A stretch of DNA of 64,000 nt from Roseibium sp. (GCA_017643215.1 JAEPNV010000003.1:186001-250000); one strand, 5' to 3'. Shown: positions 26,770 through 38,766, numbered from the stretch's first letter. Notes: generated by a model from the letters alone, not told the origin. Translations and numbers: made by a program.

Positions 26770-27663
26770 TTACGCTGATCCGCGCAGGAATTTGACGATC
26801 GCGGAAAAGTCCGCGCCCTCGCCGCCCGAATTGCAGAACAGGCTGTAAAGCGCCGCCGCCTCCGCGCCAAGCGGCGTGGCCGCGCCGCTGGCATGGGCCG
26901 CTTCCTGCGCGAGCTTGAGATCCTTCAGCATCATTTCAGCGGCAAATCCGGGCGTGTAATCATTGTTGGCGGGTGATGCCGGAAGCGGCCCGGGTACCGG
27001 GCAGTAGGAGGTCAGCGACCAGCACTGTCCGGACGCCGTGGACGAAATGTCGAACAGCTTTTGAGCCTCCAGCCCCAAACGTTCGGCCAGAACGAACGCC
27101 TCCGACACGCCGATCATGGAAATGCCGAGGATCATGTTGTTGCAAATTTTGGCGGCCTGACCATTGCCGGACCCGCCGGCATGCACAACGGTCTTGCCCA
27201 TGACGGCGAGATAGGGTTTGGCGCGTTCGAACGCGTCATCCGTACCGCCGACCATGAACGTGAGGGTCCCGGCAGCCGCGCCGGCCACACCGCCCGAGAC
27301 CGGCGCATCGACCATCGGAAAACCCCGCTCGGCCGCCGCGGCCGCGAACGTGCGTGCGCTGTCGACATCGATGGTGGAGGAATCGATCAGCAGCGCGCCC
27401 GCCTTCGCGTTCGCCAAAACACCGTCATCACCGAGATAGATCTTGCGCACATGGGCGCCCGCGGGAAGCATGGAAACGACCACATCGGCCTCAGACGCCA
27501 GCGCCACGACACCGCCCGCGCGTTCGCCGCCTGCTTTTTCCAGGGCATCAAGGGCCGGCTCGGCCAGGTCGAACCCCAGCACCCGGTGCCCGGCCTTGAT
27601 CAGATTGGCCGCCATCGGCCCACCCATATTGCCAAGCCCGATGAATCCGATTGTCGCAGCCAT
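26770..27663 (-). CDS. mmsB: 3-hydroxyisobutyrate dehydrogenase
   Basis: A 297-residue beta-hydroxyacid dehydrogenase. The N-terminal dinucleotide fold has GFIGLGNMGGPMA, the substrate motif is DAPVSGGVAGAAAGTLTFMVGG, and the catalytic Lys is in NGQAAKICNN. In valine degradation it oxidises 3-hydroxyisobutyrate to methylmalonate semialdehyde. ATG at 27663 follows GGGAGG. It closes the minus-strand operon that begins with the acyl-CoA dehydrogenase. Confidence 0.92.
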   Translation of the reverse strand: MAATIGFIGLGNMGGPMAANLIKAGHRVLGFDLAEPALDALEKAGGERAGGVVALASEADVVVSMLPAGAHVRKIYLGDDGVLANAKAGALLIDSSTIDVDSARTFAAAAAERGFPMVDAPVSGGVAGAAAGTLTFMVGGTDDAFERAKPYLAVMGKTVVHAGGSGNGQAAKICNNMILGISMIGVSEAFVLAERLGLEAQKLFDISSTASGQCWSLTSYCPVPGPLPASPANNDYTPGFAAEMMLKDLKLAQEAAHASGAATPLGAEAAALYSLFCNSGGEGADFSAIVKFLRGSA

Positions 27664-27722
27664 TGTGGTCCTCCCAAGCATGATCGACCGGCCGCCATAA
27701 TACGCCGGCGTCTTTTAAGTGT

Positions 27723-28136
27723 TCAGCGGGCGCGGTTTTCGCGCTCCATCAGATAGAGCAGAAGCAGATAGATCGCGATCGTCAGAAGATAGAACGAGAT
27801 CTCATAGGGCCGGCGGCCGAAGGTCTCCCAGAAGATCGTGTGCATCACGATCTGGCTGAAGGCGCGCACCAGCCACATAACCGTGCCCCACGATACGGTC
27901 AGCCACAGGCCGATCGCCGCCACAAGATCCAGGACGCCGAAGAAGACGGTCGCCGCCTGCCACGCGATCGGCATGTCCCAAAACCAGACCTCGCGCCAGG
28001 GCACATAACCGACGATGCGCGCCCAGTGAATGACCCCGCCGCCGATCAACAGCAATGCTATGGCGCGCAGATACCAGATCAGGACCGTGCTCCAGGGCGG
28101 CCGTGCGCGCAAAAGCTCCTGGAAGGTGGTGATCAT
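27723..28136 (-). CDS. four-span membrane protein (DUF6163-like)
   Basis: A 137-residue integral membrane protein with about four hydrophobic helices, rich in Trp (WSTVLIWYLRA, WREVWFWDMPIAW, WLTVSWGTVMWL) and ending in a charged LMERENRAR tail. I do not know its function. I recall a Rhizobiales-restricted DUF6163 family of this size next to mmsB, but the family name is tentative. GGAGCCG precedes ATG at 28136, which supports this start over the longer frame to 28283. It is embedded in the valine degradation operon, 59 bp before mmsB. Confidence 0.75.
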   Translation of the reverse strand: MITTFQELLRARPPWSTVLIWYLRAIALLLIGGGVIHWARIVGYVPWREVWFWDMPIAWQAATVFFGVLDLVAAIGLWLTVSWGTVMWLVRAFSQIVMHTIFWETFGRRPYEISFYLLTIAIYLLLLYLMERENRAR

Positions 28137-28173
28137 GTCGGCTCCGGTCGGTTCAGTTGACGTCAGTCGGAAC

Positions 28174-29247
28174 TTAGAGCGGTAAGTCGCCGCAATCCGG
28201 TGTCTGGAAATACGCGTCCAGCGCGGCGCTGTCCACCTGGTCGAGACGGTCCGGCTGCCACACCGGAGCATTGTCGCGGTCAATCAACACCGCGCGAATG
28301 CCTTCGAAAAAGTCATGTCCCTTGAGGATTTCGTTCACGATCCGGAACTCAAGGCGCATGCAGCCGGCAAAATCGAGTTCAGCACCGCGCCGCATCTGCT
28401 CGAAGGCAACGTGAACGCTGGTCGGCGATTTTGCGCGGATCGCCGCCGCGGTTTTGGCCGCCCAGTCTCCGCCGTCCTGGTCCAAATCCTCCATGATCTC
28501 AGCGACGGACGCCTGGCCGAAGGCACGCTCGATCACGTCCGCCTTGTCCATCAGCGGCGCGGGCCCCGGATCATTGTGAAAATCCGCGAGAACCGCGTCA
28601 ATTTCCTCAGCGGTTTCAAGCGCGGCTTCAAGATCCGCCAGCCGGTCGCGCGAAACGGCATGGGTGAGAACGCCAGTGGCGAACGCATCGGCCTGTTTCA
28701 AACGCCCGGCGCTGAGCGCACAATAAATGCCGGTCGCCTTTGGCATACGCGGCAGAAAGTACGTGCCGCCGACATCCGGAAAAAAGCCGATGCCGGTTTC
28801 CGGCATAGAAAACAGCATGTATTCGGTGCCAACCCGATGGGATCCGTGGACCGAGACGCCGACACCGCCGCCCATGACGATCCCGTCAATCAACGCAATG
28901 TAGGGCTTGGAATAAGCCTTGATCTGGGCGTTCAGGCGGTATTCGTCGTAAAAAAAGTCGCTGAGCCCAGCGGTCTGACCTGCCTGACGGGCTTCATAAA
29001 GGTTGCGGATATCGCCACCCGCGCAGAACGCCTTATCGCCCGCCCCTTTGATCACGACATGCCGGACCGACGGGTCGCTCTCCCACTCCGTCAATTGCGC
29101 TGCGAGTGCCCTCGCCATGTCATGCGTCAGCGCGTTCAGCGCCTTGGGCCGGTTGAGCAGCACACATCCGGCATCTCCGCGGCGTTCGAACAGGATATCG
29201 TCGGTCACAAAGCGCTCTCCGGAAAAGGAATGATCGTCAAACGTCAT
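28174..29247 (-). CDS. 3-hydroxyisobutyryl-CoA hydrolase / enoyl-CoA hydratase family
   Basis: A 357-residue crotonase-fold protein. [30 protein letters not shown] and [20 protein letters not shown] are the hallmarks of the HIBCH group (3-hydroxyisobutyryl-CoA hydrolase) rather than simple hydratases, as is the length above 350. It releases free 3-hydroxyisobutyrate in valine breakdown, the substrate of the MmsB enzyme downstream. Its start codon overlaps the stop of the acyl-CoA dehydrogenase by four bases. Confidence 0.9.
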   Translation of the reverse strand: MTFDDHSFSGERFVTDDILFERRGDAGCVLLNRPKALNALTHDMARALAAQLTEWESDPSVRHVVIKGAGDKAFCAGGDIRNLYEARQAGQTAGLSDFFYDEYRLNAQIKAYSKPYIALIDGIVMGGGVGVSVHGSHRVGTEYMLFSMPETGIGFFPDVGGTYFLPRMPKATGIYCALSAGRLKQADAFATGVLTHAVSRDRLADLEAALETAEEIDAVLADFHNDPGPAPLMDKADVIERAFGQASVAEIMEDLDQDGGDWAAKTAAAIRAKSPTSVHVAFEQMRRGAELDFAGCMRLEFRIVNEILKGHDFFEGIRAVLIDRDNAPVWQPDRLDQVDSAALDAYFQTPDCGDLPL

Positions 29248-30383
29248 GGCTTGAGCAATTGCCGGGCGATGATCACCCGCATGATTTCGTTGGTGCCCTC
29301 CAGGATCTGGTGAACCCGGACATCGCGCAGGAACCGTTCGATCGGATAGTCGCGCAAGTACCCGTAGCCCCCGTGAAGCTGCAGCGCTTCGTTGACGACC
29401 TTGAACCCGGTGTCCGTGGCCAGCCGCTTGGCCATGGCCGCGAGCTTGGTCGCATCGCCGGTCTTGGCATCGACGGCGCCCGCTGCCTTGTGCAGAAGGA
29501 GCCGCGCGGCTTCGAGTTCGGTCGCCATGTCGGCCAGACGAAACTGCAACGCCTGAAATTCGGCGAGCGGGCGGCCAAATTGTTTTCGGTCCTGAAGATA
29601 GGTAATCGACCGGTCGAGACAGGTCTGGGCCGCACCGAGGGAGCACGCCCCGATATTGAGGCGCCCGCCGTCGAGCCCGGCCATGGCGATTTTGAAGCCC
29701 TCGCCTTCCGCCCCGATCAGATTGGCTTTCGGCACCCGGCAATCCTGGAAATTAACCTGCGCGGTCGGCTGGCTTTTCCAGCCAAGTTTTGCCTCCTGCG
29801 CCCCGAAGCTCAGGCCCGGCGTGTCCTTTTCAACTGCGAGACAGGAGATGCCATTTGGCCCCTCACCGCCCGTGCGCACCATGGTCACATAGACATCCGA
29901 CACGCCGCCGCCGGAAATGAACGCCTTCGACCCGTTCAGGACGTAGTCATCGCCGTCCGATACTGCCTTTGTGCGAAGGCTGGCCGCATCCGATCCGGAT
30001 CCTGGTTCGGTCAGGCAATAACTTGCAAAACGCTGCATGGAACACAGATCCGGCAAAAATCGTTGCCGGACATCCGCGTCGCCAAACGTGTCGATCATCC
30101 AGGCGGCCATGTTATGGATCGAGATATAGGCGGCCGTTGACGTGCAGCCCTTGGAGAGTTCCTCGAAGATGATCGCCGCATCCGTCCGCGTCAGCGACGA
30201 CCCGCCGACATCGTCGCGCACATAGATCCCGCCGAACCCCAAGGCTGCCGCCTTGCGCAAAGTGTCCACGGGAAACGTGCTCGTCTCATCCCAGTCCTTT
30301 GCGAAGGGTTCCATTTCCTCGCGGGCAAACGCCCCGGCCATGTCCTGAAAGGCGCGCTGGTCCTCATTGAACGCAAAATCCAC
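29244..30383 (-). CDS. acyl-CoA dehydrogenase, probably isobutyryl-CoA dehydrogenase
   Basis: A 379-residue FAD enzyme of the acyl-CoA dehydrogenase family, with [18 protein letters not shown] (FAD/substrate loop) and the C-terminal [17 protein letters not shown], whose Glu is the catalytic base position. The neighbours (HIBCH and 3-hydroxyisobutyrate dehydrogenase in the same operon) point to isobutyryl-CoA as the substrate, in valine catabolism. It is the first gene of the operon, behind a 16-bp palindrome. Confidence 0.9.
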   Translation of the reverse strand: MDFAFNEDQRAFQDMAGAFAREEMEPFAKDWDETSTFPVDTLRKAAALGFGGIYVRDDVGGSSLTRTDAAIIFEELSKGCTSTAAYISIHNMAAWMIDTFGDADVRQRFLPDLCSMQRFASYCLTEPGSGSDAASLRTKAVSDGDDYVLNGSKAFISGGGVSDVYVTMVRTGGEGPNGISCLAVEKDTPGLSFGAQEAKLGWKSQPTAQVNFQDCRVPKANLIGAEGEGFKIAMAGLDGGRLNIGACSLGAAQTCLDRSITYLQDRKQFGRPLAEFQALQFRLADMATELEAARLLLHKAAGAVDAKTGDATKLAAMAKRLATDTGFKVVNEALQLHGGYGYLRDYPIERFLRDVRVHQILEGTNEIMRVIIARQLLKP

Positions 30384-30456
30384 GGCTCCACCTCCCCAAG
30401 CGCTGCCGGTCGCGGATATGGGGTCCGCGACAGGATGGACTTGGGCTTAGCTTTTT

Positions 30457-30472
30457 TTGACGTTTACGTCAA
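30457..30472. promoter_or_regulatory. 16-bp palindrome resembling a LiuR operator
   Basis: TTGACGTTTACGTCAA is a perfect 7-2-7 inverted repeat 74 bases upstream of the acyl-CoA dehydrogenase start. It resembles the LiuR (MerR family) sites described for branched-chain amino acid degradation genes in proteobacteria, of the type TTTACGTNNACGTAAA. A MerR gene exists at 8.9 kb, but its link to this site is only speculation. hemB lies on the other side, so the site could also affect it. Confidence 0.6.
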
Positions 30473-30550
30473 TCAGTTGGATTTTTACCATTAAATCTGG
30501 TTGTTTTGCAGATATTTGGAGGCCACATGGTCCCATGTTAGTCTGCATAA

Positions 30551-32886
<2,336 letters not shown>

Positions 32887-32969
32887 GGCGCCCCCAATGC
32901 CCGGCGGCGGTTTGCGATCGGCGGCGGCTGCCCCCACATGAAGGCCATGTTTGACCTTGGAGACGAGTT

Positions 32970-33473
32970 ATGACCGCCGACCATTCAACGGCCGGGCCAC
33001 GCGAGGACATGTTCGATCCGCTCATTCGCCCAGACCTTTTTTCCGGTGTGCGCTCCCGGCGGATCTTCGCGTTTTTCATCGACGTGATCGCGATCGCGCT
33101 GCTCTTTGGAGCCGCGGCGGTCGTCGTGTTCTTTCTGGGGATATTCACCCTCGGCCTTGCCTGGCTGTTCTACGCGTTTCTGTGGCAGGCCGTGGCGCTG
33201 TTATATGTCGCGTTCACATTGGGCGGCCCGGCCGCGGCGACACCTGGCATGCGCGCCATGGGCCTTGAAATGCGCTTGTGGTACGGCGCCAAACCCTACC
33301 CGCTTCTGGCGGCCATGCACGCCCTGTTGTTCTGGTTCTCCGTCGCCCTTTTGACGCCGCTGGTTCTGCTGGTGTCCCTGTTTTCCGACCGCAAACGTCT
33401 GCTCCACGACATCGTGCTGGGGACGGTCGTCGTCAACAGCGAAGCGGCCGGGACCCGCGCGCCGGCCGTCTAG
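32970..33473 (+). CDS. RDD family membrane protein
   Basis: A 167-residue membrane protein with three or four hydrophobic helices. RSRRIFAFFIDVIAIALLF contains the Arg...Asp pattern of the RDD family, followed by GMRAMGLEMRL and KRLLHDIVLGTVVV, which are also typical. RDD proteins are often transporters or accessory membrane components of uncertain function. It has a GGAGACGAG ribosome-binding site and lies 83 bp after the threonine deaminase gene. Confidence 0.85.
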   Translation: MTADHSTAGPREDMFDPLIRPDLFSGVRSRRIFAFFIDVIAIALLFGAAAVVVFFLGIFTLGLAWLFYAFLWQAVALLYVAFTLGGPAAATPGMRAMGLEMRLWYGAKPYPLLAAMHALLFWFSVALLTPLVLLVSLFSDRKRLLHDIVLGTVVVNSEAAGTRAPAV

Positions 33474-33535
33474 AGCCGGTTTGGTGCTGTTAATGACAGG
33501 GTCTTCAAAGCCCTGAACGGCACGCTTGCGGATGA

Positions 33536-35023
33536 TTATGCCGGCTCGGCAGCCACCGTGTCGCGATTGCGGCCGGCCATCTTGGATTCGTACAGCGCCT
33601 CATCCGACCGCTTGATAAAGCTTGTCAGATCTTCGGCGGTCTCCAGCACACTGACACCGGATGAAAATGCGACCGCGGGCAGTTTCTTGCCGTCATAGAT
33701 CAGATTGCCCTGGGCCAACGCCTTGCGCAGCTCATGAAGCTGGGAAAGTACATCCTCCGGTGACACGGCGCAGCACAGCACACAGAATTCCTCGCCGCCC
33801 ATCCGGCAGGGGAACCAGCTTCCGGTGAACTGTTCTTGCATCGCAACACCAAACGCCTTCAACACGACATCCCCGGCGTCATGGCCGAACGTGTCGTTGA
33901 ACTTCTTGAAGTGATCGATATCGATGGATGCAAGGCACAAGGAGGCCCCGCTTTCGTTGGCCCGCTGAACCTCGCGGCTCGCCGTTTCGTTGAACCAGCG
34001 GCGATTCCAAAGCCCGGTCAATGTGTCCTTGACCGACCGCTGTTGCAATTCGTCCTGGAGCTTGACGTTCGCGGTGGCCAGGCTGACTTGTTCCGCGCAG
34101 ATCAAAGACAGCTCCCAAGTCGCCGTCAGCGCGTCTTTGAGACGTTCGCAATCGGTCTCGTTGATCGGGTGGTCCGGAAACGATATGTGCATCATGCCGA
34201 TCGTTTCCCCATGCGCGATGATGGGCAAACAGAAATAGACATGGTCGATGTCTTCAGCATGTTCACAGCTGAAATAGATTTCGGTGGTCCCGTAGGAGTA
34301 AGCGCGCCCTTTGCGCAATGACCAGCATTCATTGGCATGAAGGTGCGATGTGGAGCAGGGATTGCCCCAATGGCTCACGCGCTTGAGAATGTCCCGCGAG
34401 TTGGAGTAAACGAAAAACGCGCCCGATGTTCCCGGGAACATCCGGTCCATCGACTTGGCGACGATATCCTGCAATTCGGCCTGGGAGCGCGCGGCGAACA
34501 GCCATTCTGCCATTTGGGACAGGATTTTACGTTCGCGGCGGCGCTCAAACTCGACCAGGAGCGATTTTTCCGTTTCCTCGGTGTGGTTTTTACGGTCCGA
34601 GATGTCCCGTTCGATCGACATGAAATGCGTCAAATTGCCGTGCGAATCGTGAACGGGCGTGATCGTCAAATCGATCCAGTACGGATCGCCCTGCCGGGTG
34701 TAGTTGAGGATTTCGGTCCTGATCCTCTTCTGCGCCGCCAGCGCGCGCCGGATGTCCGCAACGGTCTTGGGATCGGTGTCTGGACCCTGCAGCACCGCGC
34801 CCGGTTTCTTGCCGACGATCTCCTCAAGAGCGTATCCGGTCATGATCGAAAACGGCGTGTTCGCCCAAAGCGTCAGGCCCGCCGGATCGGTGAAGACGAT
34901 GGAATCGGTACAGTGTTTGGCGATCAGGTTCGAAAAGAGCTCCGCATCGCTGGTAATCTCATCACCCTTTTGAGGCGTTCGAAAGCTGGTGGTTTTTTCC
35001 ACCACCGATACACGCTTCGTCAT
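33536..35023 (-). CDS. PAS-GAF-GGDEF protein, probable diguanylate cyclase
   Basis: A 495-residue cytoplasmic signalling protein. An N-terminal PAS domain (about 35-150, with SIVFTDPAGLTLWANTPFSIMTGYALEEIVG) is followed by a GAF domain (about 175-310, with CWSLRKGRAY) and a C-terminal GGDEF domain with MGGEEF near residue 410. The catalytic motif is intact, so it should make c-di-GMP. The RxxD inhibitory site is not in the expected place before GGEEF (the sequence there is SWFPCRM). No EAL domain or membrane segment is seen. The ribosome-binding site is weak. Confidence 0.88.
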   Translation of the reverse strand: MTKRVSVVEKTTSFRTPQKGDEITSDAELFSNLIAKHCTDSIVFTDPAGLTLWANTPFSIMTGYALEEIVGKKPGAVLQGPDTDPKTVADIRRALAAQKRIRTEILNYTRQGDPYWIDLTITPVHDSHGNLTHFMSIERDISDRKNHTEETEKSLLVEFERRRERKILSQMAEWLFAARSQAELQDIVAKSMDRMFPGTSGAFFVYSNSRDILKRVSHWGNPCSTSHLHANECWSLRKGRAYSYGTTEIYFSCEHAEDIDHVYFCLPIIAHGETIGMMHISFPDHPINETDCERLKDALTATWELSLICAEQVSLATANVKLQDELQQRSVKDTLTGLWNRRWFNETASREVQRANESGASLCLASIDIDHFKKFNDTFGHDAGDVVLKAFGVAMQEQFTGSWFPCRMGGEEFCVLCCAVSPEDVLSQLHELRKALAQGNLIYDGKKLPAVAFSSGVSVLETAEDLTSFIKRSDEALYESKMAGRNRDTVAAEPA

Positions 35024-35393
35024 CTAGCCGGCCCGGATTGCTTGATTTCATCTGTGATTAGTTCTGCGAATATCGTAGCGGCCTGAAGATTTGATTGATC
35101 GTGTTTATTTTGATTCCAATTTTAATCGACTGGTAAATGATAGATTAATCCTCGATAATCTGTTGGAGCTAGAACTGTTCTATTTTAATGCTTGAGATCA
35201 CTCGCGATTAATTGGCGAAAAACGAAAATCGTCGATTCATTCGGACCGCGCAATGCCATTCCTGAATGGAGGGGCACGGTGGAAGTTTGGGGCTTTTTCT
35301 TTGTCCCGGCCCTGTTCTATGGTGCCAGTCCATGGTGGGTCCGGTGTCGCCGTCGGCAATCACCGGGCACCGGATGCGGCTGCGGGTGGGCGA
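35024..35393. other. AT-rich divergent region between GGDEF gene and SLC13 transporter
   Basis: A 370-bp non-coding gap, distinctly more AT-rich than the rest of the window, carrying two TTAA-N7-NTAA-like elements at 35122 and 35145. It should contain both divergent promoters. An in-frame extension of the SLC13 gene back to 35253 is unlikely to be coding. Confidence 0.5.
35122..35159. promoter_or_regulatory. two CtrA-like elements, 23 bp apart
   Basis: TTAATCGACTGGTAA (35122-35136) fits TTAA-N7-TTAA except for one base, and TTAATCCTCGATAAT (35145-35159) is a looser copy. The regular spacing of 23 bp is about two helical turns. They lie 99-136 bp upstream of the GGDEF gene. CtrA is a plausible but unproven binder, and AT-rich sequence makes chance matches likely. 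Confidence 0.3.
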
Positions 35394-37226
35394 ATGCAAT
35401 CAGTTGACATGGCCATGGCGCTGACATTTTTGGTGATCGCGTCGTCGGTGGTTTTGTATGCCCTTGAGCGCTATGCGATTGAAATCGTGGCGCTCGGCTC
35501 TGTCGTCGCCTTTATTGTGATCTTCACAGTTCTTCCGGTCGACAATGGTTCCGGGATGATCACGCCCGCCGATTTTCTTGCCGGCTTCGCAAATCCCGCT
35601 CTGATCACCGTGATTTGCCTCCTCATTATCGGCCAGGCCCTGTTTCAGACGGATGCGCTGGAAGGGCCGGCGAAAGCCATGGTGCGCTGGACGCGCGGCC
35701 GGTCCTACCTTGCGACCGTGCCGATCCTTTGCACGGTTGGCGTGCTCAGCGCGTTCTTGAACAACACGCCGGTGGTCGTAATGTTCCTGCCGATCCTGAG
35801 CGCGGTGGCCGCGACGATGGGACATTCTCCCTCTCGCGTTCTGATGCCGCTGTCGTTTGTCGCAATCCTGGGCGGGATGACAACGATGATCGGTTCATCC
35901 ACAAACCTGCTTGTGTCGAACTACGCCGCCCAGGTTTCCGATCTGAGACTCGGGTTTTTCAGTTTTACGCCGATCGGGCTCATTCTTGCGGCGGCTGGGA
36001 GCCTCTACGTGCTGTTCGTCATGCCGCGGTTTTTGCAGCCCAGAAAGACCATGGCCGACGAAATCCAGGGCGTGTCCGGCAAGCAATTTATCGCTCAAAT
36101 CGCGATCACATACGGCCATCCGCTTGTCGGGGTGGAATCCGTTTCGGGCATGTTTCCGGCCTTGAAGGACATGACCGTGCGTCTGGTGCAGCGCGGAGAA
36201 AAACCCATATTGCCGCCGTTTGAAAACCTCGTGCTGAAGCCGGGCGATACGGTCATCGTTGCGGCGACCCGCACCGCTCTTGCCAACGCGTTGTCGCGCC
36301 GTCAGCCGATCATGGACACCGAAGCCGGTTCAGATCCCGATGCCGCTGATGGCAATGCGGCAACGCCAGGATCCATGACCCTTGCCGAGGTGGTCGTCGC
36401 GCCGGCGTCGCGGCTGATGGGACGGACGCTGCCGCAGTCCGGTTTCCACACCGACACGGGATGTGTCGTGATGGGCATTCAGCGGCGCAGCCGCATGCCG
36501 CGCATGGCCATGAACGACATCCGGCTTGAAGCCGGCGATGTGCTGCTCGTCGCCGGCGGGGCCGAGGCGATCGCGCGCCTGCGCGGCAATCGGGACGTTC
36601 TGCTGCTTGACTGGTCGACAGCCGAAGTGCCCCGCCGCCTGTATGCCCCGCGCGCGCTGATCATTTTTGCGTCCGTGGTGGCGTTGTCAGCGACAGGACT
36701 GGTTCCGATCGTCGCCGCCGCGGTGACCGGCACCTTTGCCATGATCGCGTCCGGCTGCCTGAACATTCGTCAGGCCATGCGGGCCATCGACAGCCGCATC
36801 TACATGCTGGTCGGCGCCTCACTGGCCGGGGCTGTGGCCCTTGACGCGACCGGCGGTGCCAATGCCGTGGCAACGGCCCTTGTCCACGTGCTTCAAGGCC
36901 AGGCCCCGGCCGTCATCCTATCGGTGCTGTATTTCTGTGTGATGGTGCTGACAAACTTTCTGTCCAACAATGCGGCCGCCGTACTTTTCACTCCGATCGT
37001 GGTGAATATGGCCGAGCAAGTCGGCCAACCGCCCGAAGCCTTTGTTGTGTGTCTGATCTTCGCGGCAAACAGCTCCTTCGCCACCCCCATCGGCTATCAG
37101 ACCAACTTGATCGTCATGGGCCCGGGTCACTACAGGTTCACAGACTTCTTCCGGGCAGGTGTTCCGTTGGCGCTGATTTTGTGGTTGACCTTCTCCCTGG
37201 TCGCGCCATGGTATTATGGTCTGTGA
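35394..37226 (+). CDS. SLC13 family permease with two TrkA-C (RCK_C) domains
   Basis: A 610-residue transporter of the SLC13/DASS (ArsB/NhaD-like) type. Five or six N-terminal membrane spans are followed by two cytoplasmic RCK_C domains (about 220-300, with KPILPPFENLVLKPGDTVIVAA, and 330-405, with DIRLEAGDVLLVAGG), then more spans. Conserved FLNNTPVVVMFLP and FLSNNAAAVLFTPIV repeats form the anion/Na+ site. Such proteins move sulfate or dicarboxylates. ATG at 35394 (MQSVDMAMAL) is preferred. Confidence 0.85.
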   Translation: MQSVDMAMALTFLVIASSVVLYALERYAIEIVALGSVVAFIVIFTVLPVDNGSGMITPADFLAGFANPALITVICLLIIGQALFQTDALEGPAKAMVRWTRGRSYLATVPILCTVGVLSAFLNNTPVVVMFLPILSAVAATMGHSPSRVLMPLSFVAILGGMTTMIGSSTNLLVSNYAAQVSDLRLGFFSFTPIGLILAAAGSLYVLFVMPRFLQPRKTMADEIQGVSGKQFIAQIAITYGHPLVGVESVSGMFPALKDMTVRLVQRGEKPILPPFENLVLKPGDTVIVAATRTALANALSRRQPIMDTEAGSDPDAADGNAATPGSMTLAEVVVAPASRLMGRTLPQSGFHTDTGCVVMGIQRRSRMPRMAMNDIRLEAGDVLLVAGGAEAIARLRGNRDVLLLDWSTAEVPRRLYAPRALIIFASVVALSATGLVPIVAAAVTGTFAMIASGCLNIRQAMRAIDSRIYMLVGASLAGAVALDATGGANAVATALVHVLQGQAPAVILSVLYFCVMVLTNFLSNNAAAVLFTPIVVNMAEQVGQPPEAFVVCLIFAANSSFATPIGYQTNLIVMGPGHYRFTDFFRAGVPLALILWLTFSLVAPWYYGL

Positions 37227-37263
37227 CACAGAGCTCATCCGCGGTTAAGCACGGGAACCGGCA

Positions 37264-38028
37264 TTGACGCGCCATCCAACCGACCACCCGCAATTCTATC
37301 TGACCGCGCCAGCGCCATGCCCTTATCTGGACGGACGGCAGGAGCGGAAGGTGTTCACGCATTTGATCGGCCACCATGCCCCGGCGCTCAATGACGTCCT
37401 CACGCAGGGCGGTTTCCGCCGCAGCCAGAACATTGCCTATCGGCCCGCCTGCGAGAACTGCCGGGCCTGTGTCTCGGTCCGGGTCCGGGTCCGGGATTTC
37501 AAATGGACCAAATCGTTCAAACGTCAATGGAAGGCGGGCGAGGACATCATCGGCGCGCGCATGCCGCCAAGTCCTTCGGCCGAACAATACGACCTCTTTA
37601 AAAGCTACCTCTACGCCCGCCACGAAAGTGGCGGTATGACCGAGATGAGTATCCTCGACTATGCGATGATGGTCGAGGACACGCATGTCGAAACGATGGT
37701 GATTGAATACCGCCGGCGGGGCCCGGACACGTTCATCACCGGCGCCGGCGAAGGTCCCCTGCTCGGGGTCGCGCTGACCGATCAACTCGCCGATGGCCTG
37801 TCGATGGTCTATTCGTTCTACGAACCCGGCAGCCCCGGAACAGGTCTCGGCACCTACATGATCCTTGATCATATCGAGCGGGCCCGGCGCATGAACCTGC
37901 CCTATGTCTATCTGGGATACTGGGTCGAGGGCTCGTCGAAGATGGCCTACAAAGCCCGTTTCCGCCCACAAGAACATCTTGGCCCGGAAGGTTGGGACGA
38001 AGTTGATGCCGAAATCGACGCGCTTTGA
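37264..38028 (+). CDS. bpt: aspartate/glutamate leucyltransferase (arginyltransferase family)
   Basis: A 254-residue N-end-rule aminoacyl-tRNA transferase. [18 protein letters not shown], the Cys pair motif [15 protein letters not shown] and [10 protein letters not shown] are family features. In bacteria Bpt attaches Leu to N-terminal Asp/Glu so that ClpAP degrades the protein. An in-frame TAA at 37246 leaves TTG at 37264 as the only start, preceded by CGGGAA. A short GGTCCG hexamer repeat encodes the VRVRVR run. Confidence 0.9.
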   Translation: MTRHPTDHPQFYLTAPAPCPYLDGRQERKVFTHLIGHHAPALNDVLTQGGFRRSQNIAYRPACENCRACVSVRVRVRDFKWTKSFKRQWKAGEDIIGARMPPSPSAEQYDLFKSYLYARHESGGMTEMSILDYAMMVEDTHVETMVIEYRRRGPDTFITGAGEGPLLGVALTDQLADGLSMVYSFYEPGSPGTGLGTYMILDHIERARRMNLPYVYLGYWVEGSSKMAYKARFRPQEHLGPEGWDEVDAEIDAL

Positions 38029-38073
38029 CGTCAACCTCTAACCGCTTGGCGTCGGTTCAGCCGCGGGACCTGC

Positions 38074-38760
38074 TTAAACCTCCCGGTCAAGCGTCTCTCT
38101 TATCCTGGAAAACACCGATTTGAACATGGCCGGCGTCAAGCGCCCGGTGTTGGTGTTGTAACGGGAGCAGTGATAGCTGTCGAAAAGCCGCAGCGGTCGG
38201 GGTCCGGGAAGCGTGTGCTCAGCGCCATGGGAAAACGGAAAGGCGGATTTCCGCATACCCAGCGCGGTCAGGAACGTGTCATGGGCAATGCGGCCCAGCA
38301 CGAGCACCGCCGCGAGCGAGGGCGCCTGGTCGAGCGTTGCCAGAAGATAGGGCCGGCAGGCCTTGATTTCCGCGCCGGTTGGTTTGTTTTCCGGCGGCAG
38401 GCACCGGACGGCATTGGTAATCAACGCCTGGCGCAGTGTCAGACCGTCGCCGGGATCCGCCGCGTAGGCCCCTTCGGCAAAGCCGAATTCCAGCATCGTC
38501 TCGAAAAGCAGATCTCCGGCATAATCGCCCGTAAACGGGCGTCCGGTCCGGTTCGCGCCGCGCATTCCAGGCGCCAATCCGACAATCAGCAGCCTGGGAT
38601 CGTCCGCTCCGAACGACGGCACGGGGGCGTTGAACCAGTCCGGATGGCGGGCTCTAAGCTCGGATCTGAGGCCAACCAGCCGCGGGCAGACCGCGCAGGT
38701 CAACGGCGGATCGGGCGCACACGGAGGCTGGTTGTCACTCGACACGGACAGAACCGCCAC
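38074..38760 (-). CDS. uracil-DNA glycosylase, family 5 (UDGb)
   Basis: A 228-residue DNA repair enzyme. GLAPGMRGANRTGRPFTGDYAG is split over residues about 56-77 and is the active-site motif of UDG family 5, and DSYHCSRYNTNTGRLT is the second signature. N-terminal (CAVCPRL) and internal cysteines fit a 4Fe-4S cluster. It removes uracil and other deaminated bases from DNA. GTG at 38760 is used because no ATG gives a complete protein. It converges with bpt. Confidence 0.9.
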   Translation of the reverse strand: MAVLSVSSDNQPPCAPDPPLTCAVCPRLVGLRSELRARHPDWFNAPVPSFGADDPRLLIVGLAPGMRGANRTGRPFTGDYAGDLLFETMLEFGFAEGAYAADPGDGLTLRQALITNAVRCLPPENKPTGAEIKACRPYLLATLDQAPSLAAVLVLGRIAHDTFLTALGMRKSAFPFSHGAEHTLPGPRPLRLFDSYHCSRYNTNTGRLTPAMFKSVFSRIRETLDREV

Positions 38761-38766
38761 CGTGGA

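Noticed and set aside
33496-33530. CAGGG/CCCTG hairpin between the RDD and GGDEF genes
   Set aside because: A short stem with a bulge and no U-tract; too weak to call a terminator.
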